Assembly (NCBI GenBank): GCA_035449045.1
Contig: DAOTKC010000003.1
Location: 27,536-91,535 of the forward strand
Direction of reading: 5' to 3'
Source of the DNA: DAOTKC01 sp035449045
Lineage (GTDB): Bacteria; Bacillota; Clostridia; Christensenellales; CAG-917
DNA: 64,000 nucleotides
Shown: positions 1-8,800 of the stretch, in pieces
Position numbering within the stretch: the first letter of the stretch is position 1
Layout of the letters: every line of letters starts with the position of its first letter
Program-made: the position numbers and the translations under genes
Notes under the pieces: model-generated
Databases searched by the model: none
What the model was told of the DNA's origin: nothing
The model's input: only the letters and a program-made list of their open reading frames with translations

Positions 1-179
1 TGCGTCTTGTGCTTTAAGCGCCGAAACGACTTGGAGTGCAAAATCCGGTCGCGGTCTCGCTGATAGTCCGTCCGCAGCGGGCATGGTTCGACAGGCTTAA
101 GCCTGCCTTTCGTCAGCCTGCTGAAAGCGGCGTAAGGCGCAAGTATCATCTCTTCGATTTTGTAGGTATCCTCTCTCAT
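1..179 (-). CDS. dgt: dGTPase-like HD phosphohydrolase, N-terminal fragment
   Basis: Start of a gene that runs off the left edge; only the first 59 codons are in the window. Translated from the ATG at 179, the peptide contains RTDYQRDRDRIL and then FRRLKHKT, the conserved N-terminal signature of deoxyguanosinetriphosphate triphosphohydrolases, metal-dependent HD enzymes that cut dNTPs to nucleoside and triphosphate. The histidine-aspartate core lies beyond the window. It follows ppdK on the same strand by about 50 bp, with only a weak AGG ahead of the ATG. In many Firmicutes dgt precedes dnaG and rpoD, so those genes may lie further left. Family assignment is firm; substrate specificity is not shown. 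Confidence 0.85.
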   Translation of the reverse strand, partial: MREDTYKIEEMILAPYAAFSRLTKGRLKPVEPCPLRTDYQRDRDRILHSKSFRRLKHKT

Positions 180-192
180 AGTGCCTATATGT

Positions 193-229
193 TTCGCGGG
201 CAACGAGTGCCCGCGAACCGATTTTTTTT
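193..229 (+). terminator. Hairpin with U-run between ppdK and dgt
   Basis: A perfect 10-bp stem (TTCGCGGGCA / TGCCCGCGAA, loop ACGAG) is followed by eight T residues on the + strand. Read on + it is a typical intrinsic terminator, but no + gene precedes it. On the - strand, where ppdK and dgt lie, the U-run is missing, so there it is only a stem-loop between the two genes. Confidence 0.55.
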
Positions 230-230
230 G

Positions 231-2852
231 TTATTTTCTGGGCGACTTTATGTTCGCCTGAGCCGCAGCCAGCCTTGCGATGGGGACTCTGAAGGGCGAG
301 CATGAAACGTAGGTCAATCCCGTGTTGTGGCAGAACTCGATGCTGGAGGGGTCGCCGCCGTGTTCGCCGCAGATGCCCAGCTTGATGTCGGAGCGGGTGG
401 CTTTGCCGAGCTCGGCCGCCATTTTAACGAGTTTGCCGACGCCGATTTGGTCTAAGCGGGCGAAGGGGTCGCTCTCAAAGATTTTATTGGCGTAGTAGGC
501 ATCTAAGAATTTGCCGCTGTCGTCGCGCGAGAAACCGTAGGTCATCTGGGTGAGGTCGTTGGTGCCGAAAGAGAAGAACTCGGCTTCCTTGGCGATGTCG
601 TCGGCCGTCAGCGCCGCTCTCGGAATCTCAATCATCGTTCCCACTTTGTATTCGACGGAAACACCCTTTTCTCTCATGACGGCTTGGGCGGTGGACACCA
701 CTATATCCTTGACGAACTTAAACTCTTTGAGTTCGCCGACGAGAGGAATCATGATTTCGGGAACAACGTCGAGCCCCTCGGCCTTGACGGCTATCGCAGC
801 CTCGATGATGGCGCGCGTCTGCATCGCCGCTATTTCGGGATAGGTGACGGTCAAACGGCAACCGCGGTGCCCCATCATGGGATTGAACTCGTGGAGCCCG
901 TCCACGGTCGCTTTGAGCTCCTTAAATGAAAGCCCCATATCCTTGGCGAGCGCGGCGATTTCGTCGTCGGTGTGCGGCACGAACTCGTGAAGCGGCGGGT
1001 CGAGGAAGCGGATTGTGACGGGATAGCCTTTCATCGCCTTGAACAAGCCGATGAAGTCCTCTCTCTGCATGGGCAACAGCTTGGCAAGCGCCTTTTCGCG
1101 CTCCTCCACCGTCTTGGAAACTATCATCTCGCGAATGGCGGGAATGCGGTCGTCGGCAAAAAACATATGCTCGGTGCGGCAAAGGCCGATGCCCTCGGCG
1201 CCGAAGCGGTAGGCTACGCCGGCGTCCTGAGGAGTGTCGGCGTTTGTGCGGATTTTGAGGGCGCGGAATTTGTTGGCCCATTCCATGATGGTGCCGAAAT
1301 CGCCCGAAAGCGAAGCCTCGACGGTGGGAATCTTCTCGGCATAGACTTTGCCGGTCGAGCCGTCGAGCGAAAGATAATCGTTGCTGCCGTAGGTCTTGCC
1401 CGCTATCGTCAGCTTCTTGGCGTGCTCGTCAATGGCGATGCCGGAGCAGCCCGCTACGCAGCAGGTGCCCATGCCGCGCGCTACGACGGCGGCGTGCGAG
1501 GTCATACCGCCGCGGGCGGTCAATATGCCTTGGGCGGCATACATACCTTCAATGTCCTCGGGCGAGGTTTCGAGGCGGACCAAAACCACTTTTTCGGTCT
1601 TGGCGCGATCGCGCGCTTCTTCGGCGGTGAAGCAAATCTTGCCGCAGGCGGCTCCCGGCGAAGCGGGCAGGCCGACGGCGACTTCCTTGGCGTTTTTAAT
1701 GATTTTGCTGTCAAACTGGGGATGCAGCAACGCATCGAGCTGTTTGGGGTCAATCATTAAAACGGCCTGTTTTTCGTCAATCATGCCCTCTTTGACGAGG
1801 TCGACGGCAACCTTGATGGCTGCGGCGGCGGTGCGCTTGCCGTTTCTGGTCTGAAGCATATAGAGCCTCCCTCTCTCGATGGTGAACTCCATATCCTGCA
1901 TATCTTTATAGTGGTTTTCGAGAGTGTCGGCGATTTTAACGAACTGTTGATAAACCTCGGGGTTTTGAACTTTCAAATCCTCGATGTGGGACGGCGTGCG
2001 GATGCCCGCCACGACGTCCTCGCCCTGCGCGTTCATGAGGTATTCGCCGTAAAGCTTCTTTTCGCCCGTCGAGGGGTTTCTGGTGAAGGCGACGCCGGTG
2101 CCCGAAGTCATTCCCATATTGCCGAACACCATCGACTGGACGTTAACTGCGGTGCCCCAGTCGCCGGGGATGTCGTTCATGCGGCGGTAGACGATGGCGC
2201 GGGGGTTGTTCCAGCTTCTGAACACCGCTTTAATGGCGCCGATAAGCTGCTCTTTGGGGTCTTGGGGAAAATCCGTCCCCTTTTCTTTTTTATAGAAAGC
2301 CTTGAATTCCTTGATGAGTTCCTTAAGATTGTCGGCGGAGAACTCGATGTCGTCTTTTATGCCCAGAGCATGCTTATGGCGGTCGATGATTTTTTCAAAC
2401 TCGCTCTTGCCGACGCCGGTGACGACGTCGCTATACATTTGAATAAAGCGGCGGTAGCAGTCGTAGGCGAAACGCGGGTTTTCGGTTAGCGCGGCAAGCC
2501 CTTCGACCGATATATCGTTTAAGCCGAGGTTCAAAATGGTGTCCATCATACCGGGCATGGAAGCGCGGGCGCCCGAACGCACCGATACCAAGAACGGGTT
2601 TTTGGCGTCGCCGAATTTTTTACCGGCGTCTTCCTCCACCTTTTTAAGGGCGGCGAACACCTGCTCGATTATTTCCGGCGCAATCGTCTCGCCGTCGGCG
2701 TAATATTTGGTGCATGCTTCGGTGGTAATGGTGAAGCCTTGCGGAACGGGCATTCCCAAACGGGTCATTTCGGCGAGATTTGCGCCCTTGCCCCCGAATA
2801 AGTCCTTGCGTTTGCCGTCGGCCTCGCTGAAGAGATAAACGTATTTTTTCAT
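231..2852 (-). CDS. ppdK: Pyruvate, phosphate dikinase
   Basis: Interconverts pyruvate, ATP and phosphate with phosphoenolpyruvate, AMP and pyrophosphate in the cytosol; in anaerobes it often works in PPi-linked glycolysis. At 873 residues it is full length. The N-terminal nucleotide-binding domain opens with LFGGKGANLAEM; the central swivelling domain has the phospho-histidine motif GGMTSHAAVVARGMG; the C-terminal PEP/pyruvate barrel contains GLCRTEHMF and ends near GICGEHGGDP, with the catalytic cysteine context. A GGAGG lies 10 bp before the ATG at 2852. A TTG one codon upstream is also possible, so the start is uncertain by one residue. It precedes dgt on the same strand. Confidence 0.97.
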   Translation of the reverse strand: MKKYVYLFSEADGKRKDLFGGKGANLAEMTRLGMPVPQGFTITTEACTKYYADGETIAPEIIEQVFAALKKVEEDAGKKFGDAKNPFLVSVRSGARASMPGMMDTILNLGLNDISVEGLAALTENPRFAYDCYRRFIQMYSDVVTGVGKSEFEKIIDRHKHALGIKDDIEFSADNLKELIKEFKAFYKKEKGTDFPQDPKEQLIGAIKAVFRSWNNPRAIVYRRMNDIPGDWGTAVNVQSMVFGNMGMTSGTGVAFTRNPSTGEKKLYGEYLMNAQGEDVVAGIRTPSHIEDLKVQNPEVYQQFVKIADTLENHYKDMQDMEFTIERGRLYMLQTRNGKRTAAAAIKVAVDLVKEGMIDEKQAVLMIDPKQLDALLHPQFDSKIIKNAKEVAVGLPASPGAACGKICFTAEEARDRAKTEKVVLVRLETSPEDIEGMYAAQGILTARGGMTSHAAVVARGMGTCCVAGCSGIAIDEHAKKLTIAGKTYGSNDYLSLDGSTGKVYAEKIPTVEASLSGDFGTIMEWANKFRALKIRTNADTPQDAGVAYRFGAEGIGLCRTEHMFFADDRIPAIREMIVSKTVEEREKALAKLLPMQREDFIGLFKAMKGYPVTIRFLDPPLHEFVPHTDDEIAALAKDMGLSFKELKATVDGLHEFNPMMGHRGCRLTVTYPEIAAMQTRAIIEAAIAVKAEGLDVVPEIMIPLVGELKEFKFVKDIVVSTAQAVMREKGVSVEYKVGTMIEIPRAALTADDIAKEAEFFSFGTNDLTQMTYGFSRDDSGKFLDAYYANKIFESDPFARLDQIGVGKLVKMAAELGKATRSDIKLGICGEHGGDPSSIEFCHNTGLTYVSCSPFRVPIARLAAAQANIKSPRK

Positions 2853-2955
2853 CAAAAAAAATCCTCCGGAAATAATATAATTCTTTACTATATAAATCTT
2901 AGTTATTCTACACTAATTACCATTTTTTAGCAAGCGAATTAAATTTCTTGTCGCT

Positions 2956-2980
2956 AAAAAAACGCGTCCCATCGGGACGC
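2956..2980 (-). terminator. Intrinsic terminator after corA
   Basis: On the - strand a GCGTCCC / GGGACGC stem with a 3-base loop is followed by seven T residues, about 80 bp past the corA stop. It should end corA transcription before ppdK. Confidence 0.85.
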
Positions 2981-3063
2981 AAAGCATAAATTTTTATAAA
3001 ACTTATCGGGTAATTTCGAATTATCATAACTTTAATAAGTTAAGAATTAGTATTAGCTAAAAA

Positions 3064-4020
3064 CTATTTCAACATCTTTTTCTTGAAAAGAATGAGACCG
3101 GTCACTATGCAGCTCACCACCGAAATGCCTATGACAATCCAAAATCCCCAGATTTTGCCTTCCCAAGGCACCTTGGTGTTCATGCCCCAAAACGCCGCTA
3201 TCATGGAAGGCACGGCTATCAGAATGGTGAGCGCGGCGAGCAGCTTCATCACTATGTTGAGGTTGTTGGAGATAAGGGAGGCGAAAGCATCCATCGTGCC
3301 CGTCAAGATGTCGCGGAAAATGTTACACATTTCGAGCGCCTGCCTGTTCTCGATGGAAACGTCCTCCCAAAGGTCCTCGTCTTCTTCGTAGAAATTGTTT
3401 TTTTCAATGCGCTGCAGCTTATCCAAAACGACTTGGTTGGTTCTTAACGCCGTGGAAAAATAAACCAGCGAATTTTCGAGGTCGAGAAGCTGAATGAGCT
3501 CTTTATTTTTCATCGACTTGTGCAACTCGGATTGGATGCGCTGTGACGCCTTGTCAATCTGCTTTAAGTATTGCAAAAATTTGACGGCGGTCTTATAGAG
3601 AATTTGGAGTAGAAATCGCGTCGGCTTTTTTATCGAAAAATCTTTGACGCGGCCGTTGACAAAATCGGTGGTCAGCGTCGTTTCGTTCAAACAGACGGTT
3701 ATGACGGCGCCGCCGCCCCTGATATATGCGAAAGGAAGGGTGGAATATGTATAATATTCTTCCTCGTCCTCGATGACGGGAATATTGAAAAGCACCATGC
3801 TGGCGCAGTCGTCCATCTCGATACGCGAAGTTTCTTCCTCGTCGAGAGCGGATTTAATCAAATCCTCGGCCACTCCCGTCTTTTTGCAGACGAGCTCAAT
3901 TTCCTTGTCGTCGGGATTGACCATGTTTACCCAACAGCCAAAAAAAGACTGTCCGTTCAAAACGGATTCGGGCGGCAGCGCGTTGAGAGCGCCGTTTATG
4001 TTTTCATAAACCTGAATCAT
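3064..4020 (-). CDS. corA: CorA-family magnesium/cobalt channel
   Basis: Inner-membrane pentameric divalent-cation channel, mainly for Mg2+ uptake. The 318-residue protein has the usual layout: a soluble alpha/beta N-terminal domain, a long helical stalk (about residues 140-250) and two C-terminal membrane segments. The selectivity motif GMN sits between them in FWGMNTKVPW, which is diagnostic of the family. It ends in KKKMLK, the expected basic cytosolic tail. AGGAGG lies 4 bases upstream of the ATG and directly after the U-run of a leader hairpin, so the ribosome site is built into the attenuator-like structure described separately. Transport of Co2+ or Ni2+ is also possible in this family. 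Confidence 0.95.
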   Translation of the reverse strand: MIQVYENINGALNALPPESVLNGQSFFGCWVNMVNPDDKEIELVCKKTGVAEDLIKSALDEEETSRIEMDDCASMVLFNIPVIEDEEEYYTYSTLPFAYIRGGGAVITVCLNETTLTTDFVNGRVKDFSIKKPTRFLLQILYKTAVKFLQYLKQIDKASQRIQSELHKSMKNKELIQLLDLENSLVYFSTALRTNQVVLDKLQRIEKNNFYEEDEDLWEDVSIENRQALEMCNIFRDILTGTMDAFASLISNNLNIVMKLLAALTILIAVPSMIAAFWGMNTKVPWEGKIWGFWIVIGISVVSCIVTGLILFKKKMLK

Positions 4021-4033
4021 TAGGCCACCTCCT

Positions 4034-4062
4034 AAAAAAAACAGTATGGCTCGCCGCCATAC
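4034..4062 (-). terminator. Leader hairpin with U-run before corA (possible attenuator)
   Basis: Inside the corA leader a perfect 7-bp stem (GTATGGC / GCCATAC, loop GGCGA) is followed by TG and eight T residues, then immediately by the corA Shine-Dalgarno AGGAGG. It has the form of an intrinsic terminator placed between promoter and gene. The segment 4068-4082 just upstream reads CCGCCTCCCGCCTCC in mRNA sense. Its CCGCC can pair with GGCGG of the hairpin (competing fold), and CCGCCTCC can pair with the corA ribosome site (one G-U). Confidence 0.7.
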
Positions 4063-4082
4063 CCGTCGGAGGCGGGAGGCGG

Positions 4083-4127
4083 TCAGCAGTTTAAGATATG
4101 CATCTTAGATAAAGGGTCTGCGTCCAT
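4083..4127 (-). CDS. 14-residue leader peptide upstream of corA (MgtL-like)
   Basis: A short ORF reading MDADPLSKMHILNC has an ATG preceded by GAGG at 5-base spacing. It lies just downstream of a 17-spaced promoter and ends 62 bp before the corA ATG. The acidic residues next to proline at the very N-terminus resemble MgtL of the enterobacterial mgtA leader (MEPDP), where such sequences make ribosomes fall off when Mg2+ is low. The stop codon directly abuts the pairing segment CCGCCTCCCGCC, so completed translation would be expected to mask it. Seen: ORF, ribosome site, position, hairpins. Inferred: Mg2+ sensing. A chance ORF cannot be excluded. Confidence 0.6.
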   Translation of the reverse strand: MDADPLSKMHILNC

Positions 4128-4142
4128 ATTTTCCTCACTTAC

Positions 4143-4171
4143 ATAATAGCATTTTGAGGGCGCCTTTGCAA
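4143..4171 (-). promoter_or_regulatory. Promoter of the corA leader
   Basis: TTGCAA (-35), 17 bp, TATTAT (-10) on the - strand. The transcript should begin near 4136, only a few bases before the ribosome site of the leader peptide, giving a leader of about 115 nt ahead of corA. Confidence 0.7.
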
Positions 4172-4221
4172 CCGAATTGAGGCAAAAACGAGGCTTTTTG
4201 AAAATTAAATTATTAAATTAC

Positions 4222-4245
4222 GAAAGCGCGGCAAGCCGCGCTTTC
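4222..4245 (-). terminator. Terminator-like hairpin after the acidic membrane protein
   Basis: A perfect 11-bp stem GAAAGCGCGGC / GCCGCGCTTTC with a 2-base loop lies about 30 bp past the stop at 4276. On the - strand it is followed by AT-rich sequence without a solid U-run, so efficiency is uncertain. Confidence 0.55.
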
Positions 4246-4275
4246 TACCATTCTATGAATTTTAAGTAACGGTTA

Positions 4276-5670
4276 TTATTTTTTTGTTAAGACGTAAACC
4301 ATCGTCTTCAAGCCGTCCTTTAAGATTTCCTTATCCCTCGGGTCGGTTGCTGCGGCATAGGCGCCAATCAGCACCTTGGTGATGGCTACATAAGTGCTTC
4401 GCTTGCAGTTGGATGCCCGAATTATCGGGAAAAACGCCTTGAGCTTAATGTATTTTGGCGGTTTTTCCTCGGCTGGAGCGACTGCCTCGGCTGGTTTTTC
4501 CGCCTTAGGCTCGCTCTTTACGGGCGTTACGGGTTCTTCTTTAGGGGCCGGTGGCGCTATGTCCGCCGGCTTGGATGTTTCCGCATCCGCCTCTAAGTCT
4601 TTTTCGACTTTTTTGTCTTGCGTATCGCTCGCCGTGTCGATAGTGGTCTTGGAAGCCGCTTCATTATTTTCAGCGGAAACAACTGCCGAGGCTTCGGTTT
4701 CAGCGTTGTCCGCTATTTGAAAAAAATCGTTACCGTCAGGCTCGTCCATAACTATGGGGCCTTCGCCGGCATCTTCAAACTCGTCGTCGTAGACACCCTC
4801 CATCGGCTCCTCGACGGCGGGAGCTCTCTCCACCTCGGGGAACTCGTCGATTTCTTCCGCCTCTTCTTCGGAGGCTTCTTCTGCCTGTTCGGCCTCTTCT
4901 TCGGCCGTATCCTCGGCTTCAACCGCCGCTTCTTCGGCTTCTTCCTCCTCGCCCGGGTCTATTTCGGGATAGGCGGCGACGCACTCTGCGACGACCTCGT
5001 CGATGGCGTCGGCAACCTTGTCCAGGAAGCTTTCGGCAGGCTCTACCGTCTTAAAGTTTTGGAGCAGAACCTTGGCGTCCAAGGCGTCCTGCGCGGCATG
5101 GAAAGCCTTGAGCGATGCGTTAGTGTTCAATCTTCCGATTAAAATAAGGACGAAGCTCAAAATCGCGCCCGCAATAATTAAGTATAGCGCGTTTTCAAGC
5201 ACCGTCGCGATATCGCTCACCGCCATGCCGAATATGAAGAACAGGCTGGTGAAAACGATGGTCAGCGCGTTGAAGAGGCTGACGCCGAACTCGCGGCAAT
5301 ATTCGACGCGGGGTTTGACGTAGCAGACTTCCTCGTTTACGCAGTCGCTGGGAAACCCGAAGCGGATTTCGGAAAAAGCGGCCCATGCGCCTTTGAGCGA
5401 TTTGGGGGCTTTTTCTATGCATTTTTTTTCAAAATCCTCGACGTTATCTGCGGTAATAAAATCGCCGCCCAAACCGTTTGTATATTTAACGATTTTCTTT
5501 GAGGCGGCTTTTAATCTGAAAGCTTTGTTTGCGAGGGTAAGCAGCGCGATAACCAAAAATGCGGCAACCAGCGCGATAATTATTGCGATAAACCAGCCGC
5601 CGACGCTGAAACTCGGAATTTTGTCGGTCAAAGCGGTCAGCTTATCGTAGATTTGATTCAAAAAATCCAT
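4276..5670 (-). CDS. Unrecognised membrane protein with acidic linker
   Basis: I do not recognise this 464-residue protein. It has one N-terminal membrane segment (about residues 22-46), a short soluble part, then two close membrane helices (about 125-180, LFNALTIVFTSLFFIFG and the next). About 200 residues of low complexity rich in Glu, Ala and Pro follow. The tail (about 410-464) is folded-looking, with the pattern FFPIIRASNCKRSTY. The start is set at 5670 because GAGGAG lies 10 bp upstream; the longer frame begins with a TTG upstream of that ribosome site. It is monocistronic, with its own promoter and a hairpin after it. A role in membrane organisation is only a guess. Confidence 0.8.
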   Translation of the reverse strand: MDFLNQIYDKLTALTDKIPSFSVGGWFIAIIIALVAAFLVIALLTLANKAFRLKAASKKIVKYTNGLGGDFITADNVEDFEKKCIEKAPKSLKGAWAAFSEIRFGFPSDCVNEEVCYVKPRVEYCREFGVSLFNALTIVFTSLFFIFGMAVSDIATVLENALYLIIAGAILSFVLILIGRLNTNASLKAFHAAQDALDAKVLLQNFKTVEPAESFLDKVADAIDEVVAECVAAYPEIDPGEEEEAEEAAVEAEDTAEEEAEQAEEASEEEAEEIDEFPEVERAPAVEEPMEGVYDDEFEDAGEGPIVMDEPDGNDFFQIADNAETEASAVVSAENNEAASKTTIDTASDTQDKKVEKDLEADAETSKPADIAPPAPKEEPVTPVKSEPKAEKPAEAVAPAEEKPPKYIKLKAFFPIIRASNCKRSTYVAITKVLIGAYAAATDPRDKEILKDGLKTMVYVLTKK

Positions 5671-5704
5671 AGAAAAAAATCTCCTCGTAAATTTATACAA
5701 CAGT

Positions 5705-5732
5705 ATTATATCACAACAAGTTAAAAAAGCAA
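5705..5732 (-). promoter_or_regulatory. Promoter of the acidic membrane protein gene
   Basis: TTGCTT (-35), 16 bp, perfect TATAAT (-10), about 35 bp upstream of the ATG at 5670. Confidence 0.65.
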
Positions 5733-5807
5733 TACTTTGATGGTTTATTTTTTGACGGAATATTTTATTATAAGCGCGGGGGCAAATAAAAATGCCGTTG
5801 CTGCGGT

Positions 5808-8800
5808 TTAAATAAAAACCGTTTTGCCGTCTTTCAATGAAAACAGCGCCAATTCGTCGATATTTGCATTAATCGCGGCTTTAACTGCCGTTTTGTATAG
5901 ATAAAGCTGCTGTTTGTAACTATTTATTAATTCATCAATACTTTTCAGAGATGCCTTGTAATCGACTATTATATTTCTTTCGCCCAAAATCAAAAGGTCG
6001 ATGACGCCCTGAACCAAAACCTTATCGGCCGAGTCGGTGGCGAGTATTTTACTTGCCGGAACATACATCATAAACGGTTTTTCGCGGTAGCATTTGCTAA
6101 ACTTTGCAAGTTTAATCAAATCGCTTCTTAGGCATCTCAAAATATCGGAAGGCCTGACGAGCGCCGCCGCCTCCGCCGTAAGCACGCCTTCTAATACAAG
6201 CTTTTCGATAAAGCTTGCTATCTCCTCTTCCGAATCAAGCTCAAAAGGTATCTTCTCCATAACGGCATGGTAGGCCGTGCCCTCCGCCCTGCCGTCGGCG
6301 CGCGGCGCCTCTGCCGAAAGCGCAATCAGCTTTTCCGCTTCGCTTTCAACATCTCCGTTTATGCTCTCTTTAACCGCCTCTCTCGCCTTTTCGTTGAGTT
6401 CGGTGACGGTGAATTTAGAGGCGAGCGTCGTAGAACTTATATAGGGATATTTAAACTCGAAAACCTCTTTGAATTTTTTGGCATAGGGCGACTCTTCCCC
6501 TCTTTCGGTCAAGTCTAAAACAAGCGGCGCGGAGGTTATAAGGGCGGGCGAAAGAGTTGCGGCGTCGTGGACGGTGACTATGCTTTCAATCTTTGGCATG
6601 GAGGGAAGCAAAAAGTCGTTAAAGCACTTAAATTCGGTTAGGCGACCGGCCGGCTTTTCGGAATATTTGCCCAAAAGGAAGAGCTTACTTTTTGCCCGCG
6701 TCATGGCGACGTAGAAAAGGCGCATTTCTTCTCTGACGGCGCGCTTGTTAGCCAGAGTTTTCGCGGCATCCAAAAACAGGCTGTCGCGCATGATTTTTCG
6801 GTCTTTGTCAAAATATTTGATGCCGAAAATCTCGCCCGCGCCGATGAGGCTGCCGTCTTCAATCAAAAATTTTTCGGAGCCGGTATTAAATTTAATGTTT
6901 TCGTTTATCTCCGGCACAAAGACGACCTCGTATTCAAGCCCTTTGCTTTTGTGAATGGTGGTGGCCGTAACGGTGTTGCCGCCGCCGCCACGCTCGCGGT
7001 TCTGCTTTTTTTCGTCTTCCTTTATCTTGTCGTAGGCTTCCAAAAAAGCGTGGGGCGAGGCGGCGTCGGAGTCCTCGGCAGCCTTTAAAAAGCGGTGCAC
7101 CGTCTTCAAGGCGGCTACGCCCGCCGGCCGCGCCAGCACTGCGGCCTCGTAGCCGCAGTCGGAAATGACTCCCGAAATAAAGTCGTGGACATTTTTATAG
7201 CCGCTTTTGAAGCGGACGTTTTCAAAACGCGATAACGCGGCGGAAAGCTTTTCGTCACAACAGGAATATTTTTTCAAACAGTCGTAAAGGCAACCGCGCT
7301 CCTCCCCTCTCTCAAGCTCGAGCGTCCGCGCCCGCAAAATGTCGGCATCCGAAAGCCCGCCGAACGGCGAAAGCAGATACGCCCCCAAGGGGATATCCTG
7401 CCGCGGGTTGTCGACGGCGGCAAGCAGCGCAAGTAGCTCGCTTTCCTCGCGCGTTTCTTCCTCGGCCGAGGCTGCCTCTATGGGGACGCCGAGCTCGGCA
7501 AGGGTCTCTAATATCGTTTTAACGGGTGCGCTCAACGAGCGGTAAAGGACGGCGAAATCGCCGTAGTCGTAAAAGCCTCCGGCCGGCTTTTTCTTCCCTA
7601 GAATCGACTTGATATTTTCGGCGATAAATATCCCCTGCGCCCTTGCCGCGCTTATCTCGTCGCCGTCTTCGGTTTCGGGATGAGAAAGCACGCTGTAAGG
7701 CTTTTCGACGCCTTCTATAATCAGTTTGCCGCTTTTTTCCGAACGTTCGGGGATAAACAAATCGACCGAAACGCCGCCAAAGTCGACTTTTTCTTCGTTT
7801 TCGATATAAAATCGTCCCCTCCGCTTATAGTCGATGAGGCAGCTTTTTTCGGTCATCGCGGCGTCGAAAACGTCGTTGACGAATTTCAAAATTTGGGGCG
7901 CGCTTCTGTAATTTTGGTTGAGTTCCCAGCCGTCGCCGATTCTGTCGTAATCGTTGAGCCGCCTTAAAAACAATTCGGGGGAAGCCTTGCGAAAACCGTA
8001 AATGCTCTGTTTGATGTCGCCCACAAAAAAGGTGTTTTCGCCGAGAAGCCGGCCGATTATGTATTCCTGAATGGGGTTGATGTCCTGATATTCGTCGATG
8101 AAGATATATTTAAACCGCTCTCTCAGTTCCGCTCCGAACATATCGACGAGCCTGACGCCGCCGCGCTCTAAGTCGTTAAAAGTGATTTTGCCGGCGTCCG
8201 CCTTGATTTCTTGCAAAGTTTTTCTGTAAACTTTAGCCGCCTCTATAAGTTTTAAGGCGTATCGCGCCGAGCATTTCGCGCGGGCGAGCATATCTTCAAA
8301 GCTGCCGTAAAGTTCCTTCCAGCCTTGGTATTTGTCGTAAAAATCATTCGTAAACTTTCGAACATATATTTTTAAGCTCTCCTCAAGAAAGCATTTGCCT
8401 CCTTGAAAATTAGGTTTTTCAAAGTCAAATGTCAGAGCCTCGGCGAGGCCGTCAAAGCCCGCCGCCGCAGCAACCCTCTCCGCGGCTTGCACGGTATCGG
8501 AAACGGCAGAGTAATACTTGGGAGAGTCCTTTAAGCCGGCATAAGAAAGAACGTCTGCCGCCGCCTCGGCGCATGCCGCCGCGACGTCTTTTATGTCGGT
8601 TAAAACGATTGTTCCCGCCGCGCCCTTTTCGATGGCGGCGAGATTTTGTTGAATTCTTTCAAAAAACTCCTCGGGGTCGGGGCGGACGTCGGCTTCGGCG
8701 GATAGCTCGAAAATTATCTTTTTTAAACCGTCCTCCTTGCGGCCGCCTATGACGTAGGCCAGCTCGGAAAACAGTTCGTCGCCCTTTTCGTAGAAAAAGT

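Noticed and set aside
972..1760. 262-codon + strand frame inside ppdK
   Set aside because: Antisense shadow of a highly conserved gene; composition follows ppdK codon structure.
4020..4140. M-box (ykoK) magnesium riboswitch before corA
   Set aside because: GTGAGG and TATGGAC resemble the start of the M-box, but the leader is too short and the other conserved blocks are absent.
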